Of a DNA stretch of 64,000 nt, positions 21,934-36,577 are shown in pieces. Position numbers and translations under genes: made by a program. The first letter of the stretch is position 1; each line of letters opens with the position of its first letter. Origin of the DNA: Hyaloscypha bicolor E (taxonomy: Eukaryota > Ascomycota > Leotiomycetes > Helotiales > Hyaloscyphaceae); assembly GCF_002865645.1 (NCBI RefSeq), contig NW_020194644.1:883289-947288 (forward strand), read 5' to 3'. The notes under the pieces are model-generated. The model searched no databases and was not told the origin of the DNA. It was given only the letters and a program-made list of their open reading frames with translations.

Positions 21934-22629
21934 GATCGCGGTTTCTGTTGTGTGCAGAGGGGTTAGCAAAGGACTGGTAGGTGAGGGTCTAGAAAATGAA
22001 TTTGATTTGACAAGCTGTCGAAAGCACAGAATCATTCACACAACCAGAGTATTTCGCAGATTCCAGATAGCAGCAGACGTGCAGAAAGCGCTCGATAGCA
22101 CAAGCCGAGTCCTTAGAGACAGCTTTGCAATTCGAAATTGCTGAATGCGACCTCATTTGCAATCTTCCAATTCACCTCCGCAGACTCTGGTTGCGATTCG
22201 ATTCCAAAATATTCGACGGCTAGGTGTATGATGAATCGCAAATACTGACCTGATGAGTTCGAAGATCACCAGCACAATCGTGATGTTGTTGTCGTGTGAG
22301 GTTGGTCGTAACCTTGAAAAGAGCGGAAAATTATGCTTGGTGGGTTTTGGAGAATTAGCGTTGTTCTAAGCGACGCAAGACTCTGGTCACGTGCAAGACA
22401 GGGCTTACCGAATTTTCAACTTCTTCTCTTCCTTCCCTGCCGTCTTCTCTTAACGAAAGCTTAATTGAATCATGGCCTCAAGAATCACCCAAAGGCGATT
22501 CTTTTCTTCTGCTTGTTGACCGAACTCTTCTCGCTGAAGCGGGAAAGGATACTCATGTTCAAGGTGCACCGTGTAACAATTTCTTCGGTTCAGGATTGAC
22601 AGAAGACCGAGCAATCATCTGCATTGCTA
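21934..22629. other. rps8 5' flank
   Basis: Upstream region of rps8 on the minus strand, ending at the pogo element. Pyrimidine-rich CTTCTTCTCTTCC-like tracts occur near 22420-22450. I see no gene. Confidence 0.4.
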
Positions 22630-22631
22630 TA

Positions 22632-24695
22632 CAGTAGAAACTCGCTATAACGATCCCCGATATAGCGATATCCTTAGTAATACGATACGGCCGTACGGTC
22701 CCGTGCTTTTTTAGCCTTAGGCTTACGATATCCTTAGTAATACGATTATTGTTAGGTTCTTCGGTCCCAACCCTTGATTTTTGGTGGTGTATCGTTCTAA
22801 ATTAGCCTGAGCAATGGATCAATTTATCGATATTCCAGAGCCCTCAGGGCTATCCGCTCCCTCTCAGGCTCTTACCTCTGGCTCTCTAGCCCCCGAACAG
22901 CCTAAAAAACGACGAAGAGGCATGACAGAAGCTAATCGCCGAGCTCTACGGAGGCATAAGCAATCCCATCCCAAAGCTACACACGCTGATCTTATTGAGT
23001 GGTTCCAGGACGAGTTTAACCACAAGATCAACCAGTCGACTGTTTCCCTTAGCCTTAGCCCTCAATTCGATTACCTCGATACCGATATACGAAAAGATAC
23101 GAGCCTTACGCTTCAACGTTTAAGCCAATCTAATTGGCCTGATCTTGAAGCGGCACTCTTTGAATAGCAACAGAAGATGCAAGGGCAGAAGGCAGTAATT
23201 ACGGGCGATACTCTCAAGCAGAAGGCATACGAGATCTGGCACCTTCTCCCTCAATATCACGAGCAACCAGAGCCTAAATGGTCTAATGGGTGGTTGACCA
23301 ACTTCAAGAATCGCTTCCATATCAAGGAATACGTCTGCTATGGCGAAGGGGGCACGGCAGATATTGATAGCCCTAAGAATATTAAGCAAATGCAGGAGAA
23401 TCGAGACTTGGCAGCCACATACCCTCCTGAGAACGTCTTGAATATGGATAAGACTGGTTTATTCTGGAAACTGTTACCAAACCGTATACTAGCAACTGAG
23501 GCTAGTAATGGAGGCAGAAAGAGTAAAGACCGAATTACTCTTGCTCTTACGGTCAATACTACGGGTACTGATAAGTAGGAGCCTTGGTTGATTAGAAAGA
23601 GCGAAAACCCTCGGTGTTTTAAGCATATTAATCGATAACTCTTAGGTATATAATACCGGTATAATAACTCTAAGTGGATGACTGGTATTATCTGTACAGA
23701 ATACCTCCACTGGGTTAATCGCAAGTGCTCTGCTCAAGGCCGGTACGTTCTTCTATTTATGGACAACTTCTCAGGGCACCAATATGGTATTGATCTCGTT
23801 GGTAGAAAACAAGCTCTCTTATACGTACGAGTGGAATGGCTACCTCCCAATATAACATCGTACTAGTAACCGGCAGATCAAGGTATTATTAGTACCTTCA
23901 AGCTTTATTATCGCAAGCAGTGGGTTAGCTATATGATCAAGTAATTTGAGGCGGATAAGGATCCCAATAAGACAGTCACTCTCCTCTATACGGTTAACTG
24001 GATAGTACATGCCTGGAATAACCACGTCAAAGCTTCCACGATTACGAATTGCTGGTATAAATCAAGCCTTATCGCAAAACCTCTCCTTGGTGGAGATCTC
24101 GATACCTACGGCGAAATTGATCTAGAATGGGCTACTCAGCAAGCAAAGGATCGAGAGATAATCGAAACCCTCCAATCGACCATTCAGTATACCACTCAAT
24201 TTAATGATCCTCTCCCTATTAGCCAGTTTATTATACCAATTAACGAGGAAATCGTGGAGGATGAGAATATGACTCTAGAGGTGATTGTGAATCGCTATAT
24301 ACAGGGAGGTTCAAGGGACACTTAGTCTGATATAGAGGAGGAGGAGGAGCAGGAGGAGATTAGGGAAGTGAAGTTGGTTGAAGCGATAGCTGCACTTGAT
24401 TTACTGAATCTATATGAGAAGCAACAGGAGGATGGACAAAGTGAGGTTATACGTAAGCTTGACGCTATAAAAGCTACGTATATCCAAAGGAAGGCAGCAA
24501 AGGCAAGGCAAGCTTATTTGGAGTTCTCGGGAGGTTCTTTGCAAGTAGTGAGGCGTTAGGGTTGAGAGGTTCTTTATATATCTTCAGTCCCTTCTATATT
24601 TAGTACATATGCACGTGATCCTTGATTGAACGATACCTCGGTGTATCGTAAGAAAATGGCGCTAAAAATGGTATCGTTATAGCGAGTTTCTACTG
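22632..24695 (+). mobile_element. Pogo/Fot-type DNA transposon, 2064 bp
   Basis: Ends CAGTAGAAACTCGCTATAAC and its complement GTTATAGCGAGTTTCTACTG form perfect TIRs. TA is duplicated at 22630-22631 and 24696-24697. TA duplication, CAG-type termini and a CENP-B/Tc5-HTH plus DDE transposase identify a pogo-group Tc1/mariner element. The plus-strand transposase inside is broken by stops. Confidence 0.85.
22814..24559 (+). pseudogene. Pogo-type transposase, decayed
   Basis: Starts at ATG 22814 with a basic HTH region (KKRRRGMTEANRRALRRHKQ). The CENP-B-like second DNA-binding motif follows (WSNGWLTNFKNRFHIK). The DDE core has NMDKTGLFW, LFMDNFSGH and PPNITSY followed by a stop. In-frame stops occur after LFE (TAG), after TGTDK (TAG), and within and after the core. 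Most are explained by C-to-T or G-to-A changes of Gln or Trp codons, the RIP spectrum. The enzyme is not producible in one piece. Confidence 0.75.
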
Positions 24696-24697
24696 TA

Positions 24698-25663
24698 GTC
24701 GCAGTCTATTGTCCTTCCTCGAATACAATTGGTCGTTGAGTATCTATGCCAATGGACCAAAGCAGCATGCTCAACGTGACTTCTCTCTCGGCCCAACACT
24801 TTCCACCTCGCTGCAAATCAAAAACCACATTCTCCTCCAAGAACGACAAATGAAAGACCGAAAGCGGCGACGAGCTATTCCTCGCGATGTGTTGAGATTC
24901 TGGGAACATCGCCAGCCCCCCCCCCCCCCTCCACCAGCATAACATGAGTCGCGGACTCACCATTACTGGTATATTACAACTCATAATTCGCAGCCCTCTT
25001 TCGGGTTTTCCGAGAATTTTCTATCCTTCTTGCTTCTCGTTGGCTGATCACTTGGTCAACGTCAACATGTGTCTATGATGAACTCCTCACGATTTTACTT
25101 ACCATCTCCTTCGCTGCTCTCTGCATCAACTCGTCCTTGCCAACAAGCAAAACATCTGGCGCATCTCCTGATGTTGTAGCTGGGGCTTCCAAGTCTCCTC
25201 AAGAAGGGCGATCATCTTTCGTTTCTATGAACACCGTAACGATCGTTTGGGTACTCATTAATTAAATCAGATCAGAAATAAAGTGGGGTCTTTGAGGTTT
25301 TGTACAACCCTCACCCTGTAGCAACCCCGCACAAGCACAAATTATGGTGCACTTCCGGCCATCCGTTCTAATGCCGTCTCCGGGAGGGGAATAGACGGGT
25401 CCATCTCGATTATTTCGATGAGAGATAAGGGCGGTTTAAGAGCTCTGATGGGGATGTTTTATTAATGGAGTACTTCATAAATGGATAGGAGAAAGGGGCT
25501 TTGCACAGCCTGATGGATTGGTCTTGGGTCCGCCCGGTGGCGGTGGCTGTGAAGTCAGCCTCACAATCCGGTTTTCTATCGATTATCTGGGACAAGAAAA
25601 CTTCATTCTACTTCTACAAGTCAAGGCAGAACGGCGCTCTCTCGAACCTGAGATCCATCAGCG
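24698..25663. other. Upstream region of the NACHT gene
   Basis: No gene recognised. It contains a run of 14 consecutive C residues at 24916..24929. It likely includes the NACHT-gene promoter. Confidence 0.4.
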
Positions 25664-28600
25664 ATGGCATCGGAGCTATGCAGTACCGCGGACACTGGCA
25701 CGGAGATAGATATCCAACGCGACCAGTCTGCAGCCGAGGCAGATCACGAAGATACCAAAGCCTCGTCGGTGTTTCTTCAAGCACAGCGGCAATTCTTGGA
25801 TTCAATCCCAGAAGAAGAAAAGAGCAGATACTCCACAAGTTCGTCAGCAGAAGATCTACTCCAGGATCTGAGAAAGATACTGGCGGACGCAAAAACTTTC
25901 GAGCAAAAGCGTACCGCATCTGTGCTTTTGAAAAGGATTAAAACACTCAGCGACAGCCTAGAGCCCTACTTCCGAATCGTTGAAATCGTTATTCAATCTA
26001 ATCCAGAGTTCGCGGCTATCGCATGGGGGGCTTTTCGTTTGATCGTTCAGGTAATTTACTCAGGTCTCGTAGTAGGTGGAAATTTTCTAACAAGACAGTT
26101 TGCGAGCAATTTTGCGGAGTTTTTTGAGAAGCTGGCCATTGCAATCGAACGGATTGCAGCAGTGTTTCCTGGATATTGGGGCATTGAAAGATATATCGAT
26201 CTAAGAAAGGTTTCAAAATCATTCAAGTCCTCACTATGCGCCATTTACCTCGATTTGTTCGACTTTTTTTCGATCTCTAGTTCGTGTATTTATCAAGGAT
26301 AACGGCAGTAAGTTTCTTTCAATCCCTAGGCGCTTCTGGAGTTTGGCTCAAGTACTTGACAGAGCGGAAGAGAACACCAATTGTCATTGGTAGTCTCGTT
26401 TGGAAACCGTTCGATATCAGGTTTCGGCAGATTTTGGAGCGACTAGATATGCACCAAGAGATTGTAAAGGACGAGTTGTTCCTAAGCGGATTTCGAAGCT
26501 TTACAATTGCAGAAAGGGACGCGGCAGAGGAGCGGCAAAATGCTGTAGCTGCTCGGTATAAAACTCAAATCCACCAGCATCTTACCGGGCAGGTTTTGAC
26601 CGACATGGAAGCGGAGCTGAAGAGTATGTTTCAACCAATTTATCTTTGGATTATAACCTATGCTGATTCTGAAACTTTAGAGCAGACTTTCAGCAGATTG
26701 CAAGCCTGGTTGAATCCCCCAAATTTCATGGAAAGACTGGACGAGGCGCGACGTTTGCAGCAAGATGGGACGGCCGTATGGCTGTTCGAAGAGGCCACCT
26801 TTGTAAATTGGAGAGGTTCTGATGAGACGGCTGAACAATATCCCTTCCCATCTGAAGGTTCAAAGTTTTTGTGGGTGAAAGGTAAGATTCTTCTTCTCCC
26901 GTCATCTTTATTCTTCTCTTAACGATGCAAAGGAAACCCTGGTTGTGGGAAAACGGTCCTGGCTAGTTCGACGGTCCGGGAGCTTCGAAACCTACCATTC
27001 ACCTCTTCAGCTATCGTTTGCTACTATTTCTTCAGCCAGAACGTATCCGAAGGCAATTCAATCGCTGGTGCGTACCGAGCGATTCTAGCTCAGATCCTTC
27101 AACGCAAGCGGAATGACACAAAAATTCTCGATGCTTTCGCGTTCATGACAAACCAAGAGACTGGAGGTCAGATGATTGGGTCTAGATCAGAAATGACAGA
27201 GTTGTTGAGAGTTTGTCTACAGTCCTTGGGCAAAGTATTTATCGTACTCGATGCCATCGACGAATGCGACGATGAAGCTGGACTATTGAAGGATTTGACA
27301 GACATCGCCGAAGGATCAGACGTCAACATCATATTCTTCAGCAGACCAAATTCTGCCCATTTACCTTTTCTAGTAGCAGAAGACAAGTGCATCTCGATGA
27401 GCGGGGATCTCATTAAGCAAGACATCGAACTCTTCCTTTCCAATAACATCCATGACTTGGTTCGACGCCGTCTGCTGATGCGGTCCGACGGAGAAGAAGA
27501 GATCGTCAAGAGACTGCTTCAAGGCTCGGATGGCATGTTTCTTTGGGCTCGCCTAATGATAAACTACCTAGGATCCCCGGCACTAACTCCAGCTCAATGC
27601 TTGAAAGCTATTCATACCGTAACCCTCCCCGAGCGACTTGAGGACATGTATCAAAGAGCCCTGGGCCTCATCACAGCCGCCACCAAGCCGGAACAGGAGC
27701 TTGCTAAGCGTGTTTTCAGCTGGTTTGCCTATGGTCAATCGGAATTGGGAATCCAGGAGCTACACGAGGCGCTCACGTCACTGCCAGGAAAGTCCCCAGC
27801 GTCGACAAAGTTCGTGGACATCGAACGGAGTATCGTATTGTCATGTGCCGGCCTTGTACATACTTCCAGCTCGAAAACCTGCCATTTCGTTCATCTTTCG
27901 GCCCTTGAATTCTTTCTCTCAGCGCACAAGTCATTGCTCAATAGACGATACTCAGATAAATATCCACAACCTCCCTGGCTAGATTTAATCCCGACAAAAT
28001 TTGAAGGCCACTTAGAAATTTTAGCAGCTTGTCTCAGCTACTTGACTTTCCAAACCCCTTCTCAGCCTTTGAGTGGGAAATTGAGTGATCCGGCTTCCTC
28101 GATAGATTTGCACAAAGCATTTCCGCTATTGAAATATTCCTCCACCCACTGGATGTATCATCTTCAAAGCACCATCCCCACTCATGAGTTTACTCGCATA
28201 AGAAGAGTAGACCAAGGAATTCCAATGGACATAGTCGACGATATATTTGGGGTGTTATCAGCATTTCTCCCGCAGAAGACTACTCTAACGGCCATGATGG
28301 AAGCATTCTATGTTTTCGGAAAGGGCCAGCCGCCTAATACAAAGGCTCTACGTTCATGGAGCGACTGGGCACTCAAATACGCTTCTCGAGAAAATTTGGG
28401 AGACCTTCGAAAGCTCGCCGAGGATGTCCGGGAGTTCGGGTGGGATCTTGATAACTTACACACGCTGTGGGGCCCAAGTCTTGCCGCAGCACCGCAGATT
28501 ATTTGGGAGGACATCACAGCCTACACTCCAAGCAGATTCTTTGCCCAAACAAATGCTACTGCTGTTACATCATTGACACCACTATTCCCCAAACACGAGG

Positions 28601-30244
28601 ATTTGAGCACCAACCCCCTGAGCACTATCTCCGCAGTGTCAGCTAGCTCCCGCGAATTGGGCGTACTAAGTATTTGGCCACCTCGGTGAGTTACTCCACC
28701 TTGGAGCTAATGAAGGTTTGAAAGATTAACAAAACACAGTGCATACGAAGATTGGGCGAAAAATTTAGAGCCCAAAAGCCATATCAGTGACCTGGGAGAC
28801 ATTTGCGCTGGATGGATTGCCAAGTTCGAGATCTGGACCACAGACCAGACACCTACTCTAACAACAGACCTTCAAATTCCGCTAAATGAGAACGAGATTC
28901 GTCTACACATCTGTCAATCTCTGTCTCGCTACATACTTCCCTCTCTCCAAGGTTCTGCTGACACGGAATGGAAATTACAGTTCCCACTAGAGATAAGCAA
29001 GGACCTGAGAATCGTCATAATACTAAGAACTGCCGTCTTTCTGGACGAATCGGCTACAAAGACCCACACCCTCAAGCCTAAATACACGGTGACAACCGTC
29101 CCGACACTACCATTTGGACCTACAAGAGAACGGTGGACTGAACGGGCTTGCGACGTTCGGAACTGTTCGATAAAGCAGAGGACCGGGGGATATCAGTCAG
29201 CTTACCACGGACTTTATGAGTACTTCTTCCTCCTCAGCCCTGATAATCGATTCCTCTTCTTTGCTGATAAGGATCACGATCGTCAAAACTTCAACATCGA
29301 TAAAGAGAGTAGACCCTTTATCTCAACTTTCGGTTTTGCTGGCATTGTTGCTGTGTACCGGCTTTGCCCCGGACCCCGTGGCACTCGGATAGTATTCGCA
29401 GACTCACTACCTGTTATAATGTCGAACATAAGGTTTCAAAATGTCGCTTTCCACCCAAAAGTACCCTTTGTTTCTTTCGTAGCCTACGATAAAATATACA
29501 TGTGGGCCTTTGGTTGTGGCGTTAGTAAGTTTGTCCTTCTAAATTTCACTGATGAGAGACTGATGCTTAGCTACTTGCATAGAAGAGAACCATTCGTCTA
29601 GAGATCCCAGAACAGCAGTTATTCGAGGGATTTATTTTTCAGAATGCGGGACGCAGCTCGGTGTCATCAGTCATACTCTTTCTGTGCCAATTGTAATCGC
29701 GGTTGAGCCCGAAGAAATGTTCCGACTAGCGCAACGGTTCATTGATCGATTTTCACTACCGTCTACATCATCAAGTGGCTCTCAGGCAGTCTCGAAAAGT
29801 TTACAACCGGGAGAGATTGTTGTTGGCAGGCCGCCGACAGCGGGTGTTAACTTTGCAGTCTGGTTAGATCAAATGAATGAACTCTGTTACGAGGCATATG
29901 CATCGAAGACGACGAGTTGGAGGTCATCCGCACACAGCATAAAGCGCATCGCTATTGGTGACGTTTATATATCAGTCCAGCATGTGACAAGTTTGCCAAG
30001 CTGGCCAGGCCTTGATGTTGCTCATGCAACCGTCGTTGGGTCGGACCCCGAAGATGATAGGCTCAAGATTGTCCTGAACAAAGTCGCGCGGCACTGGTCA
30101 GGGATGTCTGACGAGAAGAATTCACAACTTCCACTTATGGTCTCGAAGGATCACAGAGCGCTGCAACAACCAACGCGTCGAGCTATCCCAATTCCTACGA
30201 TAAACCATTCGACGTATGAGGTAGCTATTAGTAATTCTTCGTAG
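25664..30244 (+). CDS. NACHT-domain STAND (NLR-like) protein, about 1443 aa
   Basis: Six exons whose phases all close: 25664..26050, 26099..26279, 26330..26881, 26933..28685, 28740..29524 and 29571..30244. The N-terminal about 300 residues resemble the helical domain (DUF7708-like) that commonly precedes NACHT in fungi (IQSNPEFAAIAWGAFRLIVQ). NACHT follows, with Walker A GNPGCGKT at about 374-381 and Walker B VFIVLDAIDECDD at about 475-487. After a helical region, the C-terminus shows at least one beta-propeller-like blade (FHPKVPFVSFVAYDKIYMWA at about 1195). Such proteins act as signal-transducing ATPases in heterokaryon incompatibility or immunity. The second intron uses a weak donor (GTTCGT) next to a 7-T tract, where a one-base frameshift is the alternative reading. 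The rest looks intact. Confidence 0.8.
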
Positions 30245-31039
30245 GAACTTGAATTCTTGCATTCGAAGAAAAGAAGATGAACGTAATTCTTTGCAGGAAT
30301 GATATCGAGCTAGGTTATCAAGTGGAACTAACTATGATGCTCCTCAGGGGCTGCTTGAGTGAGAATGGACCCCGACTGGGATACTTTTGACAAGTAGTCA
30401 ACAAAGCTTAATTCACCTTTCACGGTCAAACCCAACCGAACTCGCAGGATGGATTGTCCCCCATTTAAATCGGCTTCGTGAATCATCATCTTCTCTGAGA
30501 TTGCATTACTTGAGTATATCTTCAAGTATCCTCCAGGGTTCATATGTTGATTTTTGCATTTGAATAGGGGAAAGCCGAGGATAGCCGAGGCGGTCTCCGG
30601 CTAGAGAGGGGTAAATGAGGTGGGCGAGCTGGGCGAGCTGGGCTAGCTGACTCAGCCACCGCAACTTCCTCAACTGACACGCAAACATTCCGCGCCTCTG
30701 CGGAGCTTCTCACATGATGGAAGCATCTCCTTGACCAATCATTGAAGCTTGGTGCTTAATACCGACGGTAAGCTTTCAATATCCGAATCTGGGCATTTCA
30801 AGCCGTCTGACGGCTCTTCGGAAGCTCGGGTTCACTGCACGCCCTTGCTTGGACGAGTTTAGAAATAACTTTTTCACAGCTCATTCACCAATCACAGTTT
30901 TTCTTACAAATTTAAGCTTCGAGGTCTCCGAAAAAGTTTTGTTACATACAACATATCTGCCTCTCGATCCCACTTTCGATCCTCAACATAGCTGACAACT
31001 GTTATCATCCTACCCAATCACCTCTCATCAGCCACCAAA
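30245..31039. other. Intergenic with PDC promoter
   Basis: It holds the likely promoter of the PDC gene. A short tandem run of GGGCGAGCT units occurs near 30626-30650. No coding feature seen. Confidence 0.45.
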
Positions 31040-33080
<2,041 letters not shown>

Positions 33081-33245
33081 AACTCCTGGCCGGAGATTCT
33101 AAGAATTGGCGTTACGTCAGATTAGATTCTTTGCGTTTTGAATATTAAGAAATTTGATTATGACTGCAAGCTCATCTGGTACGTGAACAGGGCCCCGCTC
33201 AACGTTCTATCATCTCTCTCAAGAAACACCACGCTCTGCCAACCC

Positions 33246-33548
33246 CTAATCATGATGAGCCCTCAATGGCACTCCCTCAGAATCAAGCAATCCCTCCTTC
33301 CTCCTCCGATACAACTCTTCCTCCCAAGCACTCTTCTCCTTCCACCACTCATAAATTGGCCACCATCCAGCATGCCACCACTTCTTCTCCAGTCGAGCCT
33401 TGTAGTTTCTGAGCCAGGCCTTTTTCTCTCGCTTCAGCGCATCCTTTTTCGCCTGCTCGTCTTGTTTCTTCTTTCGTTTTTCTTCCCTCCTTTGTCGGGC
33501 TGCTTCACGCTGAGCTGGCGTCATGGGAGTGCTGCTACCGGCCCCCAT
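33246..33548 (-). CDS. Small basic coiled-coil protein, 100 aa, possible N-myristoylation
   Basis: Single frame from ATG 33548, convergent with the PDC gene. MGAGSSTP at the N-terminus fits the N-myristoylation consensus (Gly2, Ser6). The rest is a highly charged Lys/Arg/Glu helix (REEKRKKKQDEQAKKDALKR) followed by a Trp-rich patch (EKKWWHAGWWPIYEWW). No family recognised. The organised composition and start context make a real gene plausible. It may be a small membrane-associated protein. Confidence 0.55.
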   Translation of the reverse strand: MGAGSSTPMTPAQREAARQRREEKRKKKQDEQAKKDALKREKKAWLRNYKARLEKKWWHAGWWPIYEWWKEKSAWEEELYRRRKEGLLDSEGVPLRAHHD

Positions 33549-34274
33549 GGTTTCTGAGCTGTCTGATATGACGTTGGGTTTGCAATGGTGGGTGAGTTAG
33601 CTGGATCTGGAGTTTGGCAATGGCCGTTGCTGCTGCGAGGGTTAAAATGTTGTTAGACATTGATGCCTGGGAGTAGATGTACTTACTAAATAGAAATGAC
33701 ACGTGAGGTTTCTCAAAAATCTGGACTTCTGGAGTTTGAAAAACGGATTCAACCCCTCTTTATATAATACTTGACGGCTTTTAAGATCGACGAAGTCTGG
33801 CTATCAATCCGCCTGTCGCCCGACACGGTTCATGACCCTGTTACATATCGCGCTGCACTGCCAATCTTATCGTCAGATTACAGCCCCAAGTCCCAAGAAT
33901 ATTATCGCAAGAGGGAACATTTCGCGAGAGTTTGTCTCAGATCAGGATGAAGAGGGTGGCTGAGTGCAGCCAAGCAAGCCTCAATTCTCTCCCCCACTCA
34001 AGTCCTCTCGGTTGAATGGAAACCTTGCATAAGATCAACCACGCGGGACCCTGTGATTGGAATAACGGTGGAACCCCATCCCGTTGATTTTTCCGAGGCG
34101 GATAGGCAGCAACTTTTGGGTATCCGACTAGGATCTTCGCATTCAGGTCATATCTGGTTGGTTGAGCCCCGGCTCGCCCCCTTTCTCTAATTCAACGTCG
34201 CAACTTTCTCTGGATAGCAGATCGCTGAGGGGTCGCATTGCATTGCGATGGATGAGAAATTTCCACCCCAAACA
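33549..34274. other. Intergenic, no supported gene
   Basis: Divergent promoter region between the small basic protein gene and the sulfotransferase-like gene. No further feature seen. Confidence 0.4.
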
Positions 34275-35152
34275 ATGGCTGCACCCATAGAAGTTCTCGC
34301 CCTTGGCTTGTGTCGCACGGGGACATTTTGTAAGCCTCCACTTGCATTTCACCCGTTTTGGATACTTGGCTAATAACAGTACAAATGCATAGCAATGAAA
34401 ATAGCCTTAGAAGAGCTAGGATACAAGAAAGTGTACCACTTCTTCACCGTGGATGAAGATCCTTCGCATGCGGATTTATGGATATCAGCGTTGAGGAGGA
34501 AGTATGAGCCACAGTGTGGAAACTCAACCGAAGATTTGAAGACCGATTGGAATCAATTATTGGGAGACTATAATGTAGATACCTCCTCAATTTAAGCTAT
34601 GGAGGAATGAACATTACTGATCATCTGATAATCCAGGCAGTCACAGACATCCCGGCGGCATGTTTCGGCCCAGATCTAATCGCAGCATATCCAAACGCCA
34701 AGATTATTCTCACGACTCGATCAGCAGCCAGCTGGCAAAAGTCTATGCTAAACACTATACACGCCCTTCAGTCATCGCACATAAATCGCTTCTTGCTGTT
34801 ATTTGTGAATGAGAGGAAAAGAAACCTCTCTCACTTGGTAGATCTTATCATCCAGTACTACTTTCGCGGAAGCATACGCCGCAATGGGATAGAAGTCTTT
34901 GGACAGCATAATGATATGATCAAAGAAATTGCTTTGAGAGACAAGAGGGAGTTTCTGGAGTTCGGATTGGGTGACGGGTGGGAGCCGTTGTGTGAATTTT
35001 TGGGAAAGCCTATACCTGAACATGAATTTCCGAGAGAAAATGATACCAGGTCTTGGAGGAAGGCTTTCAGGCTTGATTGGTACATTAAAATTGGGGTGAT
35101 CTTAGGAAGTTTGGGGATATTCTTGATCTCTTGTGCTATGTCTAAGATATAA
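34275..35152 (+). CDS. Sulfotransferase-like P-loop protein with C-terminal membrane anchor, 250 aa
   Basis: Three exons: 34275..34329, 34393..34574 and 34637..35152. The protein matches the fungal Sulfotransfer_4 / NAD-dependent-epimerase-annotated family. The phosphosulfate-binding-like loop sits near residues 11-19 (GLCRTGTFS), followed by MKIALEELGYKKVYHF. The 3'-phosphate-binding-like segment is PNAKIILTTRSAASW. The C-terminus ends in one hydrophobic helix (IGVILGSLGIFLIS) and a short tail, a common feature of this family, suggesting ER or other membrane anchoring. An in-frame ATG nine codons upstream (34248) is an alternative start. The substrate is unknown. Neighbours give no pathway clue. 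Confidence 0.8.
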
Positions 35153-35363
35153 GCAGAGGAGGAAATTCCTTGGCATGGTATCGCCGGGCAACTTATTTCT
35201 TTGGTATTATGTTACAAAGCATCTTCGGTCCCTGAATTGACGGAATGGGATCTCTACACTTCAAGAGAGCCTCTGCACGAGAGTTTTAGTCAACTGGCTT
35301 ATCAACAGGGGAAATTAGCAGATCGTCCCACCAATATCTTGCCAAGCTCCAAGTCCCAGCTGT

Positions 35364-36577
35364 TCATTTCTTCCCGTATACCCAAGAATGCTTGTTCTCC
35401 GTGGCCAATCTCTTTCCATTGACAGTTGACCAAGGATACTGAACAATACCATGAAAACTCCACTCAACGAAATCTATCAGATCATTGAGCTTCACGCGCA
35501 ACGTTTTCTCTGGCAGCTTCCACATATCTCTGAGACTGAGCTTCTCGTTACCTTGCCAACCGAGTATGCGGAGGTTCATTGCCTTGAGGGTACCTGCAAA
35601 AACAAAAGGTATGGCCTCCTCCGCAGTTTTGTCCCCAGCCATCTTCTTGCAGAAGTAGATGAGCTTCTGGAGGCTGTAATCGTTGACTTGCAGTAGCCGA
35701 TAAGGGCGCGGAGCAGGCTGACCACTCTCTGGATACTGGAAGAGAATCCGATCGTTTTGGTATTTGGTCCAAGGCGTGACGGGCTCATTGTATCCATACT
35801 GGGCGCCTGTGATATCGACCGCAAACACCTCTCCTGAGCGCAACGTGACCTTCAACATCTCGTGGGTGATTCCACCAGTATCACGCACAATTTCTTCAAT
35901 AGGGGTTGTCATTGAATAGCAACGTGTGCGCAGCTTGTCGTTTTTGGTCTTGTAAACGACATGAGTCGAAGTAGTGACGATCCCTTCCAAATGTTAATGT
36001 CCGTCCCTCACAAGTGTTTAATTTTCTTACCCTTTAGCATGCCCTCGACGAATTCCACAGTCCACATATATCCCTCTATACAAGCAAGGAAGACCAATAT
36101 TGAATTCTTGTCTTCCTTGGATGATACGAGTTGGGAGGGAAAGACCCGGTAATCTGCGGGCCAGGTGGTTTCCATTCGATCGCTTGTCTGCAGCAACTTG
36201 GTTAGCAGCTGTGGCAACTAATTTGCGAAGGGTCAAAAGTGGAAGGGGGAAGACGGAGGCAAAGGAAAACGGGGTTGGAAACATGCCTTTCCACGCAAGA
36301 TAAGATGCTTTCCGACCTTCTCGACCTTCTCAATGTCGAGGTAGATCCAAGTCAATTCACGATTGACGTAGAATAGCCTCTGAGCCATCTCTACGACGCT
36401 ATAGAGGACAATACGATCTTGAAGACGTCGACAAGTTGCTTTGTGCTGAGTCCAGTTGGCTTTCTGGCACCCCGCGTTGCAATAGTGAACGGAAGGAGCG
36501 TCGCCTTCGAGGACAGTAGCTCCTTTGCATCCACTACATGCTAGAGTGGCGGGCTTTTTGCAAGTCGCGCACTCCAT
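35364..36577 (-). CDS. MYND zinc-finger protein, 355 aa
   Basis: Minus strand, three exons: 36287..36577, 36031..36187 and 35364..35983. The N-terminus is a MYND finger with C3, C6, C14, C17, C33, C37, H45 and C49. The remainder belongs to an uncharacterised fungal MYND family (DRMETTWPADYRVFPSQLV; HEMLKVTLRSGEVFAVDITG; LNDLIDFVEWSFHG). The first intron keeps frame only if it begins GCATGT, giving a GC-AG intron of 99 bp. No GT donor gives the right phase. A paralogue with the same C-terminal block begins at the right edge of the window. MYND fingers bind proline-rich peptides; the partner is unknown. Confidence 0.75.

Noticed and set aside
24916..24929. Poly-C run as a functional or structural element
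   Set aside because: A simple homopolymer with no partner; slippage is the simplest explanation.
24706..24984. 92-aa minus-strand frame next to the pogo element
   Set aside because: It spans the 14-C homopolymer (read as a Gly run) and shows no domain; probably chance.
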